A DNA stretch of 64,000 nucleotides from Pseudomonadaceae bacterium (GCA_024743175.1 JANSXA010000008.1:62001-126000); one strand, 5' to 3'. Shown: positions 34,412 to 43,746, numbered from the stretch's first letter. The notes: generated from the sequence alone by a model not told the origin. Program-made: numbers and translations.

Positions 34412-35166
34412 ATCTGATGCGTTTCAAGCAAGTATTACTGCTGCTCTGCGGCATCCTGATTGTGCAGGATGCAGCTGCGGTTGTGGATCTGCCTGCTCTG
34501 ACCGTCACTACTGAAGACGATGGTACACAGAAATACAGTGTAGGCATTCAGATTCTTGTTGTGATGACCATTCTGACGCTGCTGCCGTCACTGGTCATTA
34601 TGATGACCGCGTTCACCCGCATAGTCATTGTGTTTGCCATTCTGCGTCAGGCGATCGGCATGCAACAGACGCCTTCGAACCAGATACTTGTTGGCATCGC
34701 CCTGTTCCTGACAATTTTTATAATGGCGCCGGTGATTGAAGAAGTTAATCGTGTTGCCATAGAGCCCTATGTGGCTGAAACGTTGGCCCCACAGCAGGCA
34801 CTTGAGGCGGCGGCTGAACCGTTTCGTGCATTCATGCTGGAGCAGACACGTGAAAACGACCTGGATCTGTTCATGCGTCTATCTGAACACGAACCGGTTG
34901 ATTCGGTCGAAGACATCAACTTTTTTGTACTTGTTCCTGCGTTCATGACGAGCGAGCTGAAAACCGCTTTCCAGATTGGTTTCATGCTGTTCATACCGTT
35001 TCTGATCATCGATATGGTTGTTGCCAGTGTTCTGATGTCTATGGGGATGATGATGTTGTCGCCTTTGATCATTTCGCTACCGTTCAAAATCATGTTGTTT
35101 GTGCTGGTTGATGGGTGGGTCATGATCATGGGTACACTCGCTGGCAGTTTCGGGATGTCATTGTGA
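34408..35166 (+). CDS. fliP: Flagellar export gate protein FliP
   Basis: FliP is the core of the FliPQR export gate. The 252 aa product has a cleavable signal peptide (residues 1 to about 24), then helices with the family signatures ([60 protein letters not shown], and the end [20 protein letters not shown]). Length is normal. The start overlaps fliO by four bases, and its stop overlaps the fliQ GTG. Confidence 0.97.
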   Translation: MNLMRFKQVLLLLCGILIVQDAAAVVDLPALTVTTEDDGTQKYSVGIQILVVMTILTLLPSLVIMMTAFTRIVIVFAILRQAIGMQQTPSNQILVGIALFLTIFIMAPVIEEVNRVAIEPYVAETLAPQQALEAAAEPFRAFMLEQTRENDLDLFMRLSEHEPVDSVEDINFFVLVPAFMTSELKTAFQIGFMLFIPFLIIDMVVASVLMSMGMMMLSPLIISLPFKIMLFVLVDGWVMIMGTLAGSFGMSL

Positions 35167-35432
35167 GTATTGGTGATGTGCTGTCAGTGTTTGGAGAGGC
35201 GCTGGGGCTGATTGTCATCATCGTCTCGCTTCTTGTGTTGCCGAGTTTGTTTGTAGGTCTTGTCGTATCTGTCTTTCAGGCTGCAACTCAGATCAATGAA
35301 CAAACGCTGAGTTTTCTGCCACGTTTATTGATGACATTGCTGTCTATTATGGCGTTGGGACCCTGGGTACTGTCCGAATTGTTAGATCATTTTCAGAGGA
35401 TCTTTGAAATGATCCCGGTGTTGTTGGGTTGA
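35163..35432 (+). CDS. fliQ: Flagellar export gate protein FliQ
   Basis: FliQ is a two-helix subunit of the export gate. I set the start at GTG 35163 (GTGA overlap with the fliP stop), giving 89 aa, the family length; the longer open frame runs back into fliP. Helices are at about 16-38 and 50-75. Signatures are [20 protein letters not shown] and [20 protein letters not shown]. FliR starts two bases after its stop. Confidence 0.95.
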   Translation: MSIGDVLSVFGEALGLIVIIVSLLVLPSLFVGLVVSVFQAATQINEQTLSFLPRLLMTLLSIMALGPWVLSELLDHFQRIFEMIPVLLG

Positions 35433-35433
35433 T

Positions 35434-36207
35434 ATGACAATTTCAATGGTTCAATTCTCCAGCTTCATCAGCGAGTTGCTGTTCAACACATTACGTGTTG
35501 CAGGCTTCTTCATGGTTGTACCAATTTTTGGTAACCAGCTGGTATCGCCGCGGATCCGGATTGCGCTAAGCATAGCGGCAGGGCTGGCTCTGACACCTGT
35601 TATGGGTGATGCCCCTAACATTGCTGATTTGAATCTCAGTATCATGGTTGATCTGGTTTTACAGATTCTGCTCGCCATCGGCCTTGGGTTCACAGCGGTT
35701 ATCTTTTTTCAGTTGTTCGTGATCGCGGGCCAGTTTATTGGCATGCAGATGGGGCTGGGTTTTGCCGCGATGGTAGACCCTGGAAACGGTGTCTCTGTCA
35801 CGGTCTGGTCGCAGTTCTTTCTGATGTTGGTGACGCTCTCTTTTCTGGCGCTTAATGGTCATCTGATTCTTTTTGAAATTTTTGTCGCCGGTTTCAAGCT
35901 CTACCCGAACGGTATGGAGCTTGGTATGGGTGAGTTTGCCGCACGTATCGCTCAACTGGGTGGCTGGATGTTTGCCGGTGGTGTGCTGCTCGCGATCCCC
36001 GCGGTGGTTTCACTGCTGATAGTAAACATGTCGTTTGGCGTCATGAATCGAAGTGCACCTCAGCTTAATGTATTCTCTCTCGGCTTCCCCTTCAGCTTAT
36101 TGTTTGGTCTTGTGATTATCTGGTTCGTCTTGCACGGCTGGGCTGATCAGTTCCACCGTCTTGCGACCGAGTTTCTCGATATTGTCAGCGGTATCTCGCA
36201 GGTATAG
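35434..36207 (+). CDS. fliR: Flagellar export gate protein FliR
   Basis: FliR completes the FliPQR gate. The 257 aa product has about six hydrophobic segments and the conserved RVAGFFMVVPIFGNQLVSPR start, the FIGMQMGLGFAAMVDPGNGV motif, and SAPQLNVFSLGFPFSLLFGL. It lies two bases after fliQ and two bases before flhB. Ordinary member. Confidence 0.96.
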   Translation: MTISMVQFSSFISELLFNTLRVAGFFMVVPIFGNQLVSPRIRIALSIAAGLALTPVMGDAPNIADLNLSIMVDLVLQILLAIGLGFTAVIFFQLFVIAGQFIGMQMGLGFAAMVDPGNGVSVTVWSQFFLMLVTLSFLALNGHLILFEIFVAGFKLYPNGMELGMGEFAARIAQLGGWMFAGGVLLAIPAVVSLLIVNMSFGVMNRSAPQLNVFSLGFPFSLLFGLVIIWFVLHGWADQFHRLATEFLDIVSGISQV

Positions 36208-36209
36208 GT

Positions 36210-37337
36210 ATGGCAGAAGAGCAACAGGGACAGGAAAAGACAGAAGATGCGACTCCGCGGAAGCTGGAAAAAGCCAGAGAAGAAGGGCAGGTTGCGCGAT
36301 CGCGAGAGTTGAACAGCGTTGCCATTGTAACGTTTGGCGCAGCCGCTGCCATTTTTGTTGCGCCTGATCTTGCGGCCTTGATGATGGATATGACGCGGGT
36401 GATCTTTACCTCAGCCGCACAACCCGAAATCCCTTTGCCGACTTATTTAGGCAATGCTGTTGGCGAAGCCATCTGGGCGATTCTACCCTTCAGTCTCGTC
36501 ATGTTTGCCGCAGGCGTGTTGTCCAGCATCGGTGTTGGCGGCATATTGTTTTCCTCAAAAGCATTCGCGCCAAAACTCAGTCGCATGAGCCCCCTGAAAG
36601 GCCTGGGGCGAATGTTCTCGAAAAAATCTCTGATGGAGCTGGCCAAATCCCTGGCTAAATTTGTGCTCGTGTCAGGTGTGGCAACCCTGGTCCTGTCGTA
36701 CTTCCTTGATGATCTTCTTGTCCTCGGTGGCTTGCCGGTTGAAGTCGCCATAGCCGAAGGTGTTGTTTATGTCGGCTGGGCGCTTTTGTTTATTGGTATG
36801 GCGCTGGTTGTTGTTGCCGTTATGGATGTGCCTTTTCAGGTGGCTGATCACAAGAAGCAGCTGAAGATGACCAAACAGGAGGTCAAAGATGAGCACAAAG
36901 ATTCTGAAGGTAAGCCTGAAGTAAAAGCCAAACTGCGCGCGTTGCAACAGCAGATGTCCCGGCGTAAATCGCTTGAAGATGTACCGGATGCTGATGTGGT
37001 GATTACCAACCCGGAACACTTCTCGGTTGCGATCAAGTACAACGCCAAAGAAATGGCAGCCCCGGTCATGCTGGCCAAAGGTGCTGATCATATGGCATTC
37101 CGGATTCGTGAGATTGCCAGAGAGCATGAGGTACCCATTGTGCCGATACCTGCTCTGGCCCGTGCTGTCTATTTCAATACTGAAGCGGGCGATGAGATAC
37201 CGGAAGGTCTCTACATCGCCGTAGCTCAGGTGTTGGCGTACATCTATCAGTTAGAGCAGTACAAGCGAGGACAGATTAACTATGCACCCAGGTTGGCTGA
37301 TATCGATGTACCCGATGAATTTGCAGTGGAGATCTAA
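36210..37337 (+). CDS. flhB: Flagellar export switch protein FlhB
   Basis: FlhB controls substrate switching from hook to filament export together with FliK. The 375 aa product has the N-terminal signature (EKTEDATPRKLEKAREEGQV), four membrane helices within about residues 35-210, and the cytoplasmic switch domain. The self-cleavage site reads NPEH (residues 267-270) instead of the textbook NPTH; Asn and Pro, which carry the cleavage chemistry, are intact. The C terminus (IYQLEQYKRG then PRLADIDVPDEFAVEI) is extended slightly past the conserved core. Confidence 0.96.
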   Translation: MAEEQQGQEKTEDATPRKLEKAREEGQVARSRELNSVAIVTFGAAAAIFVAPDLAALMMDMTRVIFTSAAQPEIPLPTYLGNAVGEAIWAILPFSLVMFAAGVLSSIGVGGILFSSKAFAPKLSRMSPLKGLGRMFSKKSLMELAKSLAKFVLVSGVATLVLSYFLDDLLVLGGLPVEVAIAEGVVYVGWALLFIGMALVVVAVMDVPFQVADHKKQLKMTKQEVKDEHKDSEGKPEVKAKLRALQQQMSRRKSLEDVPDADVVITNPEHFSVAIKYNAKEMAAPVMLAKGADHMAFRIREIAREHEVPIVPIPALARAVYFNTEAGDEIPEGLYIAVAQVLAYIYQLEQYKRGQINYAPRLADIDVPDEFAVEI

Positions 37338-37340
37338 GTA

Positions 37341-39404
37341 ATGGGGAACTTCAAACTAGGCGCACTTGCCATCCCCTGTCTGTTGCTGCTGGTTCTGGCG
37401 CTGATGACCATACGTGTGCCACCCACAGTGCTGGACGTTTCGTTCACTTTCAATATCGCGCTGGCCCTGGTGGTCCTGCTGGTCAGTGTTTACGTTATGC
37501 GCCCGCTGGATTTTGCTGCCTTCCCAACCATTCTTCTGGTAGCCACCTTGTTACGACTGGCGCTGAACGTTGCTTCTACACGGGTAGTGCTACTCGATGG
37601 TCACGCTGGCGGTTCTGCCGCAGGTAAGGTTATTGAATCCTTTGGCGAGGTTCTGGTTGGTGGTAACTACGTTGTTGGCCTTGTTGTGTTCATTATTCTT
37701 GTCATCATCAACTTTGTTGTGGTTACCAAGGGTGCTGGACGAATTTCGGAAGTCAGCGCCCGATTCACGCTGGATGCGATGCCTGGCAAGCAGATGGCGA
37801 TTGATGCTGATCTGAATTCAGGCGTTATCGATCAGGATCAGGCACGCATACGACGCGAAGAAGTTGCTGCTGAGGCGGATTTTTACGGTTCGATGGATGG
37901 CGCGAGCAAATTTGTCAAAGGTGATGCAATTGCCGGCATTCTGATTCTCTTGATTAACATTGTAGGTGGACTGACCATCGGTATTGTCCAGCATGACCTG
38001 GACTTCGGTCAGGCTCTCGAAGTGTATACGCTGCTGACAATTGGTGACGGCCTGGTGGCGCAACTGCCTTCATTGCTGCTCTCTACTGCCGCAGCAATGA
38101 TTGTAACACGGGCAAACAGCTCCCAGGACATGGGTGAGCAGGTGGTTAATCAACTGTTTGCAGAGCCGAAAGCGTTAGCTATTGCGGCGGGGATTCTGTT
38201 TGCGCTGGGGATCGTGCCCGGTATGCCCCACGGAGTGTTTTTAACACTGTCTCTCGCAGCAGCTTCGATTGCCTGGTGGATCTATCAGAAAGCACTGCAG
38301 CCGGTTGCAGACACTTCCGCTGTAGAAGAGGAAGTTGCCGATGTACAACCTGAACGCGCTGAAGTCAGCTGGGAAGACGTCAACCCGGTAGATACCCTGG
38401 GACTGGAGGTGGGTTATAAGCTGATCCCACTGGTAGATAAGAATCAGAGTGGCGAGCTGCTGAGCAGGATACGCGGTGTGCGTAAGAAGCTCTCACAGGA
38501 ACTGGGGTTTCTAGTGCCTACCATTCATATCCGCGACAACCTCGATCTGTTGCCCAACGGTTACAGATTCTCCCTGATGGGTGTCAGTGTCGGTGAAGCG
38601 GAAATTTTTGTCGACAAGTTTCTGGCCATTGACCCAGGCGAAACGTTTGGCCCCTTAAGCGGCATGGCTACTAAAGATCCAGCCTTTGGCCTGCCTGCGT
38701 ACTGGATCGAAGAACACGAAAAAGACAATGCCCAGACCCTGGGATACACCGTGGTGGATGCGAGCACAGTGGTTGCTACGCACGTGAACCAGATCATGCT
38801 TGATAACGCAGCCGACCTGCTGGGACATGATGAAGTGCAGCATCTGGTGGATCTGCTGGCACAGGGCTCGCCAACACTCGCTGAGCAGCTTGTGCCGGGT
38901 GCAATCAGCTTATCGGGATTGCTGAAAATACTGCAGAACCTGCTGCGCGAGAAGATTCCTGTAAAAGACATCCGCACCATCGCGCAATGCCTGGCTGATG
39001 GCAGCGCGAGCACTCTGTCGCTGGATGATCAGACCAATCTTGTACGTAGTCAGCTGTCCCGCATGATTGTGCAGAATATCTACGGCAGTGAGCAGTCGTT
39101 AGAAGTCATTACGCTGGATCCGGAGCTGGAACAGCTGTTGTTGCAGGCAAAAAATCAAGGCAGTGCTGATGCGCCCGTCATCGAACCGGTGATGGCCGAA
39201 AGACTTCAGCAATCAGTAGTCAGCGCAGCTGAACAGCAGGAAATGGCCGGAAAACCTGCGGTACTGCTGGTATCTGCAGCAATAAGAAGCCTGCTGTCAC
39301 GATTTGTTCGTGTATCGCAAGCGGTTATTCACGTGCTTGCCTATGAAGAAATTCCAGAAAACAAACAGATCACTGTCGTGTCAACTATCGGCCGAACAGG
39401 TTAA
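37341..39404 (+). CDS. flhA: Flagellar export gate protein FlhA
   Basis: FlhA is the large gate subunit that binds chaperone-substrate complexes and uses the ion gradient. The 687 aa product has about eight membrane helices in residues 1-320, with the family signatures FAAFPTILLVATLLRLALNV and ARFTLDAMPGKQMAIDADLN (the conserved cytoplasmic FHIPEP loop region). The C-terminal cytoplasmic domain is intact (LGLEVGYKLIPLVDKNQSGE to VISTIGRTG-like end VVSTIGRTG). It starts three bases after flhB. Confidence 0.97.
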   Translation: MGNFKLGALAIPCLLLLVLALMTIRVPPTVLDVSFTFNIALALVVLLVSVYVMRPLDFAAFPTILLVATLLRLALNVASTRVVLLDGHAGGSAAGKVIESFGEVLVGGNYVVGLVVFIILVIINFVVVTKGAGRISEVSARFTLDAMPGKQMAIDADLNSGVIDQDQARIRREEVAAEADFYGSMDGASKFVKGDAIAGILILLINIVGGLTIGIVQHDLDFGQALEVYTLLTIGDGLVAQLPSLLLSTAAAMIVTRANSSQDMGEQVVNQLFAEPKALAIAAGILFALGIVPGMPHGVFLTLSLAAASIAWWIYQKALQPVADTSAVEEEVADVQPERAEVSWEDVNPVDTLGLEVGYKLIPLVDKNQSGELLSRIRGVRKKLSQELGFLVPTIHIRDNLDLLPNGYRFSLMGVSVGEAEIFVDKFLAIDPGETFGPLSGMATKDPAFGLPAYWIEEHEKDNAQTLGYTVVDASTVVATHVNQIMLDNAADLLGHDEVQHLVDLLAQGSPTLAEQLVPGAISLSGLLKILQNLLREKIPVKDIRTIAQCLADGSASTLSLDDQTNLVRSQLSRMIVQNIYGSEQSLEVITLDPELEQLLLQAKNQGSADAPVIEPVMAERLQQSVVSAAEQQEMAGKPAVLLVSAAIRSLLSRFVRVSQAVIHVLAYEEIPENKQITVVSTIGRTG

Positions 39405-39413
39405 GGGGTAAAT

Positions 39414-40421
39414 ATGTTAGAAACTACGGATCAGAATGCTCGAGAGCAGGTGCACACATTTCGAGCCGGCAGCCTGCGTGAAGCACTTGCTATGGTAAGA
39501 AAAGCTTTAGGTGCAGATGCACTTATCCTGCGGCAGCATCGTGAAGGCTATCAGGTCTGTGTAGATGCCTGTCTCGAACTGCCCGCAGACCCAGAGCCTG
39601 ACGTCCAGGAAGAAACAGGCAGTACAACACCGAGTCAGATCAGTTCTGTGTCGGTAGAGTCGCTCGTTCCGCGGCAAAGTAGTGCACAAAGCGATCCCGC
39701 CTTACTGCAACAGCTGTCTACACTCGGCTACGCGGACGCTGTGATTCAGGCGCTGCCCGGATGTAAAGATCTGAGTCAGATCAGAACGGCGCTGACACAG
39801 CGGTTGCACTATGCCCATAAACCCGCTTCTGTACTTCAAGGTGTTTATCGCTTTGTGGGCGTAAGTGGCGTCGGCAAAAGTACACTGATCATCAAGTTGA
39901 TGGCGCAATTTGTCAGACAGAATGCCTGCACTGCAGTCGCTGTCATATCCACAGACAGGGAACGTCTGGCGGGTACCGAAGCACTTCAGTTGGCATGCCA
40001 GACCTTTGGTGTACATATGCAAGAGTGCGCGCCTGAAGCGTTACAGGATGTGTTAGCGAACTTTAAAAACAAAACACTGATTCTGGTGGATACACCTGCG
40101 ATAACGCCGGCACGGCCCTTAGTCGCGCTTGCCGGTGTTAAAGATATCTGGGTCTGTAGTGCACTGCACAGTGTGGCGCACCTGCGTGCACAGCATCAAC
40201 AGGTGGCAGACCTGAATCCTGCTGGGGTAGCCGTAACACAAACGGACCTCAGTATAGAAGGTGATGCATTGGGCAACTTGTTGTACGAACTACGTCTGCC
40301 TCTGTATTGGCTTGGCACTGCAAATGGCTTGCCCGATGGGCTCGAGCTGGCGGATGAACCAGCTGTTGAACAGTGGTTGTTTGCAGCGCCACAACCACAG
40401 GGCTTTGCCATTGCTGTGTAG
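39414..40421 (+). CDS. flhF: FlhF-like flagellar placement GTPase, short and with altered G motifs
   Basis: FlhF is an SRP-family GTPase that places the polar flagellum and recruits FliF. Position between flhA and fleN, and the N-terminal FRAGSLREALAMVRKALGAD motif, support the call. At 335 aa it is shorter than the usual 400-480. The P-loop is GVSGVGKS (149-156). The G3 element reads DTPA (226-229) where SRP GTPases have DTAG, and the G4 element reads TQTD (275-278) in place of TK(L/V/C)D. The G5-like region (GTANGLPDGLELA) is recognisable. The linker between the N and G parts is short. It may bind GTP weakly or work without hydrolysis. The frame shows no sign of decay. Confidence 0.82.
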   Translation: MLETTDQNAREQVHTFRAGSLREALAMVRKALGADALILRQHREGYQVCVDACLELPADPEPDVQEETGSTTPSQISSVSVESLVPRQSSAQSDPALLQQLSTLGYADAVIQALPGCKDLSQIRTALTQRLHYAHKPASVLQGVYRFVGVSGVGKSTLIIKLMAQFVRQNACTAVAVISTDRERLAGTEALQLACQTFGVHMQECAPEALQDVLANFKNKTLILVDTPAITPARPLVALAGVKDIWVCSALHSVAHLRAQHQQVADLNPAGVAVTQTDLSIEGDALGNLLYELRLPLYWLGTANGLPDGLELADEPAVEQWLFAAPQPQGFAIAV

Positions 40422-40445
40422 TAGACCCAGGCCGCAGGCACGTAG

Positions 40446-40473
40446 TTGACCGATTGAAAAGAACAACTATGTT
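40446..40473 (+). promoter_or_regulatory. Possible sigma-70 promoter of fleN
   Basis: TTGACC (40446-40451), 16 bases, then TATGTT (40468-40473), in the 130-base gap between flhF and fleN. A separate promoter would allow fleN-fliA-motCD to be made independently of the long flagellar run. Motif match only. Confidence 0.45.
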
Positions 40474-40480
40474 TCTTAAA

Positions 40481-40499
40481 GGGGCAAAGGTTTTGCCCC
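40481..40499 (+). other. Hairpin upstream of fleN
   Basis: GGGGCAAA (40481-40488) pairs perfectly with TTTGCCCC (40492-40499) over three bases. It lies downstream of the possible fleN promoter and 52 bases before the ATG, so it would be in the leader. The T-residues lie inside the stem rather than after it. It may be a terminator of read-through from flhF or a leader stem. Confidence 0.45.
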
Positions 40500-40551
40500 G
40501 CGCTTAACCTGTAAAGCCACGCTCGGCTGCAGGTAAACAGGAGTAAATGAC

Positions 40552-41382
40552 ATGGAGCAAGTCTCTTCCAACCCTATTCAGGTTGTTGCCGTTACCGGCG
40601 GCAAAGGTGGGGTGGGTAAAACCAATGTAAGCGTAAACCTGGGTCTGGCCTTGTCAGCTCTGGGGCGCCGCACAACGCTGCTGGACGCAGATTTGGGCCT
40701 TGCTAACATCGATGTGCTGCTTGGCCTGAAACCCCGTCACACGCTGAAAGATGTCCTGGATGGGTCATGCTCGATGCATGAGGTCATTATAAATGGTCCG
40801 CAGGATCTGAAAGTTGTGCCAGCGGCCTCCGGGCTGCAGGAGATGGTGAAACTTGGACCACGGGAGCACGCGGGCTTGATATCTGCCTTCAGTGATATCG
40901 CCCATAAAATGGATGTATTGATTGTCGATACCGCAGCAGGCATCGCCGACGATGTGTTGAGCTTTTTGTGTGCGGCGCAGGAAATCATTGTTGTGGTTTG
41001 TAACGAACCCACATCGATAACAGATGCCTACGCTCTGATTAAAATTCTGAATCAACAGTTTGGCATCAACAAGATTCGAGTGGTTGCTAACATGGTGCGT
41101 AACGATGCAGACGGCATAGCTGTGTATGACAAGCTGCAACACGTGACGGATCGCTTTCTGGATGTCTCTTTACTGCATGCCGGATCGATTCCCCAGGACG
41201 AGCAGTTACGCAGGGCGGTACAGAAACAGCGCGCTGTGCTTGATCTCTATCCCGCCAGTAAATCTGCGCAGGCATTCAGGAAGCTCGCACTTGAAGTGGA
41301 TTCGTGGCCGATACCGACCACGCCGACAGGGCACCTGGAATTTTTTGTAGAGCGCCTGGTTAACGAATACGCATTACATTGA
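40552..41382 (+). CDS. fleN: Flagellar number regulator FleN (FlhG), MinD/ParA family ATPase
   Basis: FleN counters FlhF and FleQ to limit polar flagellum number. The 276 aa product has the deviant Walker A GGKGGVGKTN (residues 16-25), DADLGLANIDVLLGL, DTAAGIADDVLSFLCAAQEI and the family SKSAQAFRKLALEVDSWP end. Length and motifs are normal, in contrast to its partner FlhF. The ATG follows an ACAGGAG site. Its stop codon lies nine bases before the fliA start chosen here. Confidence 0.95.
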   Translation: MEQVSSNPIQVVAVTGGKGGVGKTNVSVNLGLALSALGRRTTLLDADLGLANIDVLLGLKPRHTLKDVLDGSCSMHEVIINGPQDLKVVPAASGLQEMVKLGPREHAGLISAFSDIAHKMDVLIVDTAAGIADDVLSFLCAAQEIIVVVCNEPTSITDAYALIKILNQQFGINKIRVVANMVRNDADGIAVYDKLQHVTDRFLDVSLLHAGSIPQDEQLRRAVQKQRAVLDLYPASKSAQAFRKLALEVDSWPIPTTPTGHLEFFVERLVNEYALH

Positions 41383-41390
41383 GTCTTTGT

Positions 41391-42107
41391 ATGTCTAATC
41401 CAGTTGCAGCATATGCGGACAATGACGCCCGAAATGCGACAATAAAAAAGTACGGCTATCTGGTGAAGCGTATAGCACAGCACCTGGTTGCCCGATTGCC
41501 CGATAGTGTGCAGTTTGACGATCTTGTACAGGCGGGCATGTTGGGCCTGTTGGAGTCGGTGGGAAAATACGATGCTTCAAAAGGTGCAAGCTTCGAAACC
41601 TATGCCGGCATCCGCATCCGTGGATCCATGCTGGATGAAATGCGCAGAGGAGACTGGGCACCTCGTTCAGTACATCGCAACGCCCGGCGGGTGACAGAAG
41701 CCATGCGTAAAGTTGAGCATGCCCTTGGCAAAGAGGCCAGTGATCGTGACATTGCCGATCGCATGCAGGTCACCCTGGAAGAGTACTACGACATCCTGAA
41801 AGATGCGGCGACCTGCCGCCTTGTCAGTTACGAAGAAGTTAATGAGAGTGACGACCCCAGTGCGCTGCCGCACCTGGATGTTGGCGATCATGGCGCTGAA
41901 CGCGACGAAATGATGCAGGATCTGGTTGCTGCTATTGCAGAGTTACCTGAGCGCGAGCGCCTGGTGATGTCGCTGTATTACGATGAAGAATTAAATTTGA
42001 AAGAAATTGGCGCCGTGCTGGGTGTCAGTGAGTCGCGTATCAGTCAGATCCTGAGCCAGGCCACGCTGCGGGTACGCAGCAAAGTGGGCGAGTGGACCGA
42101 AGCCTGA
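41391..42107 (+). CDS. fliA: Flagellar sigma factor FliA (sigma-28)
   Basis: FliA directs transcription of late genes, such as fliC here with its promoter at 13561-13587. The product has 238 aa from the ATG at 41391; a TTG four codons upstream is less likely. Region 2 shows VQFDDLVQAGMLGLLESVGK and FETYAGIRIRGSMLDEMRRG with the RDWAPRSVHR-like motif GDWAPRSVHRNARRV. Region 4 shows LPERERLVMSLYYDEELNLK and GVSESRISQILSQATLRVRS. Its anti-sigma factor FlgM is not in the window. The TGA shares a base with the motC ATG. Confidence 0.96.
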   Translation: MSNPVAAYADNDARNATIKKYGYLVKRIAQHLVARLPDSVQFDDLVQAGMLGLLESVGKYDASKGASFETYAGIRIRGSMLDEMRRGDWAPRSVHRNARRVTEAMRKVEHALGKEASDRDIADRMQVTLEEYYDILKDAATCRLVSYEEVNESDDPSALPHLDVGDHGAERDEMMQDLVAAIAELPERERLVMSLYYDEELNLKEIGAVLGVSESRISQILSQATLRVRSKVGEWTEA

Positions 42108-42853
42108 TGGACATTGTGGCAATAATTGGTGTGATTCTGGCCTTTTCCGCAATCCTTCTGGGCAATGCACTGGAAGGCGGGCAGCTTGCTGCGCTGTTGG
42201 ATGCACCTGCTTTCATCATTGTTGTGGGCGGCACGCTGGGTGCTGTGATTCTGCAGACACCCTGGTTAAATCTGGTGCGAGCCAGCCGAATGTTTGCCTG
42301 GGTTGTGAAACCACCCGAGCTTGACATTGATAAAGAGATCGAGCGCCTCGCTGCATGGAGCAAAACCGCGCGGCGTGAAGGATTGTTAGGTCTTGAAAAT
42401 ATTTCTCAGGGTTTGAAAGACCCGTTCCGCCGTAAAGGCCTTGAACTGGTAGTGGATGGCATCGATCCACACACTATCAGAAGGCTGATGGAAGTTGACA
42501 GCCAGGCGCGCACGGACTCGGACCTTGCGGCGGCCAATGTATTTAAAAGTATGGGTGGCTATGCGCCTACCATCGGTATTCTGGGTGCGGTGATTGGACT
42601 GATACAGGTGCTGGGTAATCTTGCTGATCCAAATGAACTGGGCGCCGGTATCGCCACCGCATTTGTAGCCACTATTTATGGTGTGGGGTTTGCAAACCTG
42701 CTGTTCCTGCCTATTGCTGATCGGCTGCGCACGCAGGTCATTCGTTATGCGGGTGCTGATGATCTGTTCATTGAAGGCTTGATCGCCATTGCTGATGGTG
42801 AACACCCGCGCAGCGTGGAAATGCGATTGCGCGGACTTGTAGCAGGCAGCTGA
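42107..42853 (+). CDS. motC: Flagellar stator channel MotC (MotA family)
   Basis: MotC/PomA-type stator subunit, forming the ion channel with MotD. I start at ATG 42107 (TGATG overlap with fliA), giving 248 aa with four hydrophobic segments. Signatures: VVGGTLGAVILQTPWL, the cytoplasmic torque loop with charged residues (ELDIDKEIERLAAWSKTARR), and TM3/TM4 motifs GYAPTIGILGAVIGLIQVLG and IATAFVATIYGVGFANLLFL. The chemotaxis genes usually found between fliA and motC are missing. Confidence 0.94.
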   Translation: MDIVAIIGVILAFSAILLGNALEGGQLAALLDAPAFIIVVGGTLGAVILQTPWLNLVRASRMFAWVVKPPELDIDKEIERLAAWSKTARREGLLGLENISQGLKDPFRRKGLELVVDGIDPHTIRRLMEVDSQARTDSDLAAANVFKSMGGYAPTIGILGAVIGLIQVLGNLADPNELGAGIATAFVATIYGVGFANLLFLPIADRLRTQVIRYAGADDLFIEGLIAIADGEHPRSVEMRLRGLVAGS

Positions 42854-43746
42854 TGCGTCGCCGTTACGTTGAAGCACAAAACGATACTGATCGTTGGATG
42901 GTCTCATACGCCGACTTCATTACGCTGTTGTTCGCGTTTTTTGTTGTGATGTATGCAATATCTTCTGTGAACGATGAGAAATACCGGGTACTGTCCGCAA
43001 CCTTGTCAGAAACGTTTGCGGTTGATTCTGCCAGTCCTGACCCTATCCAGATTGGTGAACCTAACAAAGCCGCGTCTCCCCATGTCATAGACTTGCCGGA
43101 AAGCACTGGGTTCGCGGATCAGGAGGAGGGAGATACCTTTGTTGAAGATCCAGTTAAAGCGGCGCAATCCCTGCTGGGTGGTTTTGCTCAGCTGGAGGGT
43201 GTGTCAGTAGCCTCCAACAACGACTGGCTTGAACTCAGTCTCGATGCCAATGTCTTATTTGCACCGGGGCAAACTGCTTTATCCCCGGCGGCCTCAGGTT
43301 TGCTTGAGCCAGCCATCGCACTGATTTCGAGTACCCGGAACCCCTTGACCATAGAAGGTTTCACCGACAATGTGCCCAGTTCCTCGGCACTGTATCCCTC
43401 AAACTGGGAAATATCCGCTGCGCGAGCCTCTTCGGTTGCCCGTTTCTTTGTTGCTCAGGGCATACGCCCTGAGCGAATTTCCGCGGTGGGTTACGGTGAA
43501 AATTTTCCTGTTGCAACCAATGCGACGCCTGATGGTCGTGCTGCCAACCGACGCGTTGTTGTTGTTGTAGCACGGCGTACGGATGCCTCACGTAATCTGA
43601 ACGCTAATCCCGATGGTGGTGCTTTTGCGTTCCTGCGCTCTGGCCCGCAGACCGAACTGGATCCCCGGGTAGTGAAAACAAGAACCCCAGAGGGTGGATT
43701 GATTTTCAGTACCGAAAGTGAACTGCTGTCTCCCAACGGGGAATAG
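42853..43746 (+). CDS. motD: Flagellar stator anchor MotD (MotB family)
   Basis: MotD anchors the stator to peptidoglycan. The 297 aa product has the membrane segment RWMVSYADFITLLFAFFVVM with the ion-binding aspartate at residue 21. A plug/linker region follows, then the OmpA-type peptidoglycan-binding domain (TIEGFTDNVPSSSALYPSNW, then RISAVGYGENFPVATNATPD and ANRRVVVVV). The C-terminal tail of about 50 residues after the OmpA domain is unassigned. The ATG overlaps the motC stop by one base. It is the only MotB with an OmpA domain in the window. Confidence 0.95.
   Translation: MRRRYVEAQNDTDRWMVSYADFITLLFAFFVVMYAISSVNDEKYRVLSATLSETFAVDSASPDPIQIGEPNKAASPHVIDLPESTGFADQEEGDTFVEDPVKAAQSLLGGFAQLEGVSVASNNDWLELSLDANVLFAPGQTALSPAASGLLEPAIALISSTRNPLTIEGFTDNVPSSSALYPSNWEISAARASSVARFFVAQGIRPERISAVGYGENFPVATNATPDGRAANRRVVVVVARRTDASRNLNANPDGGAFAFLRSGPQTELDPRVVKTRTPEGGLIFSTESELLSPNGE

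Noticed and set aside
41379-41390. Upstream TTG start for fliA
   Set aside because: The four extra residues (MSLC) are not family-like and the ATG at 41391 is the natural choice.
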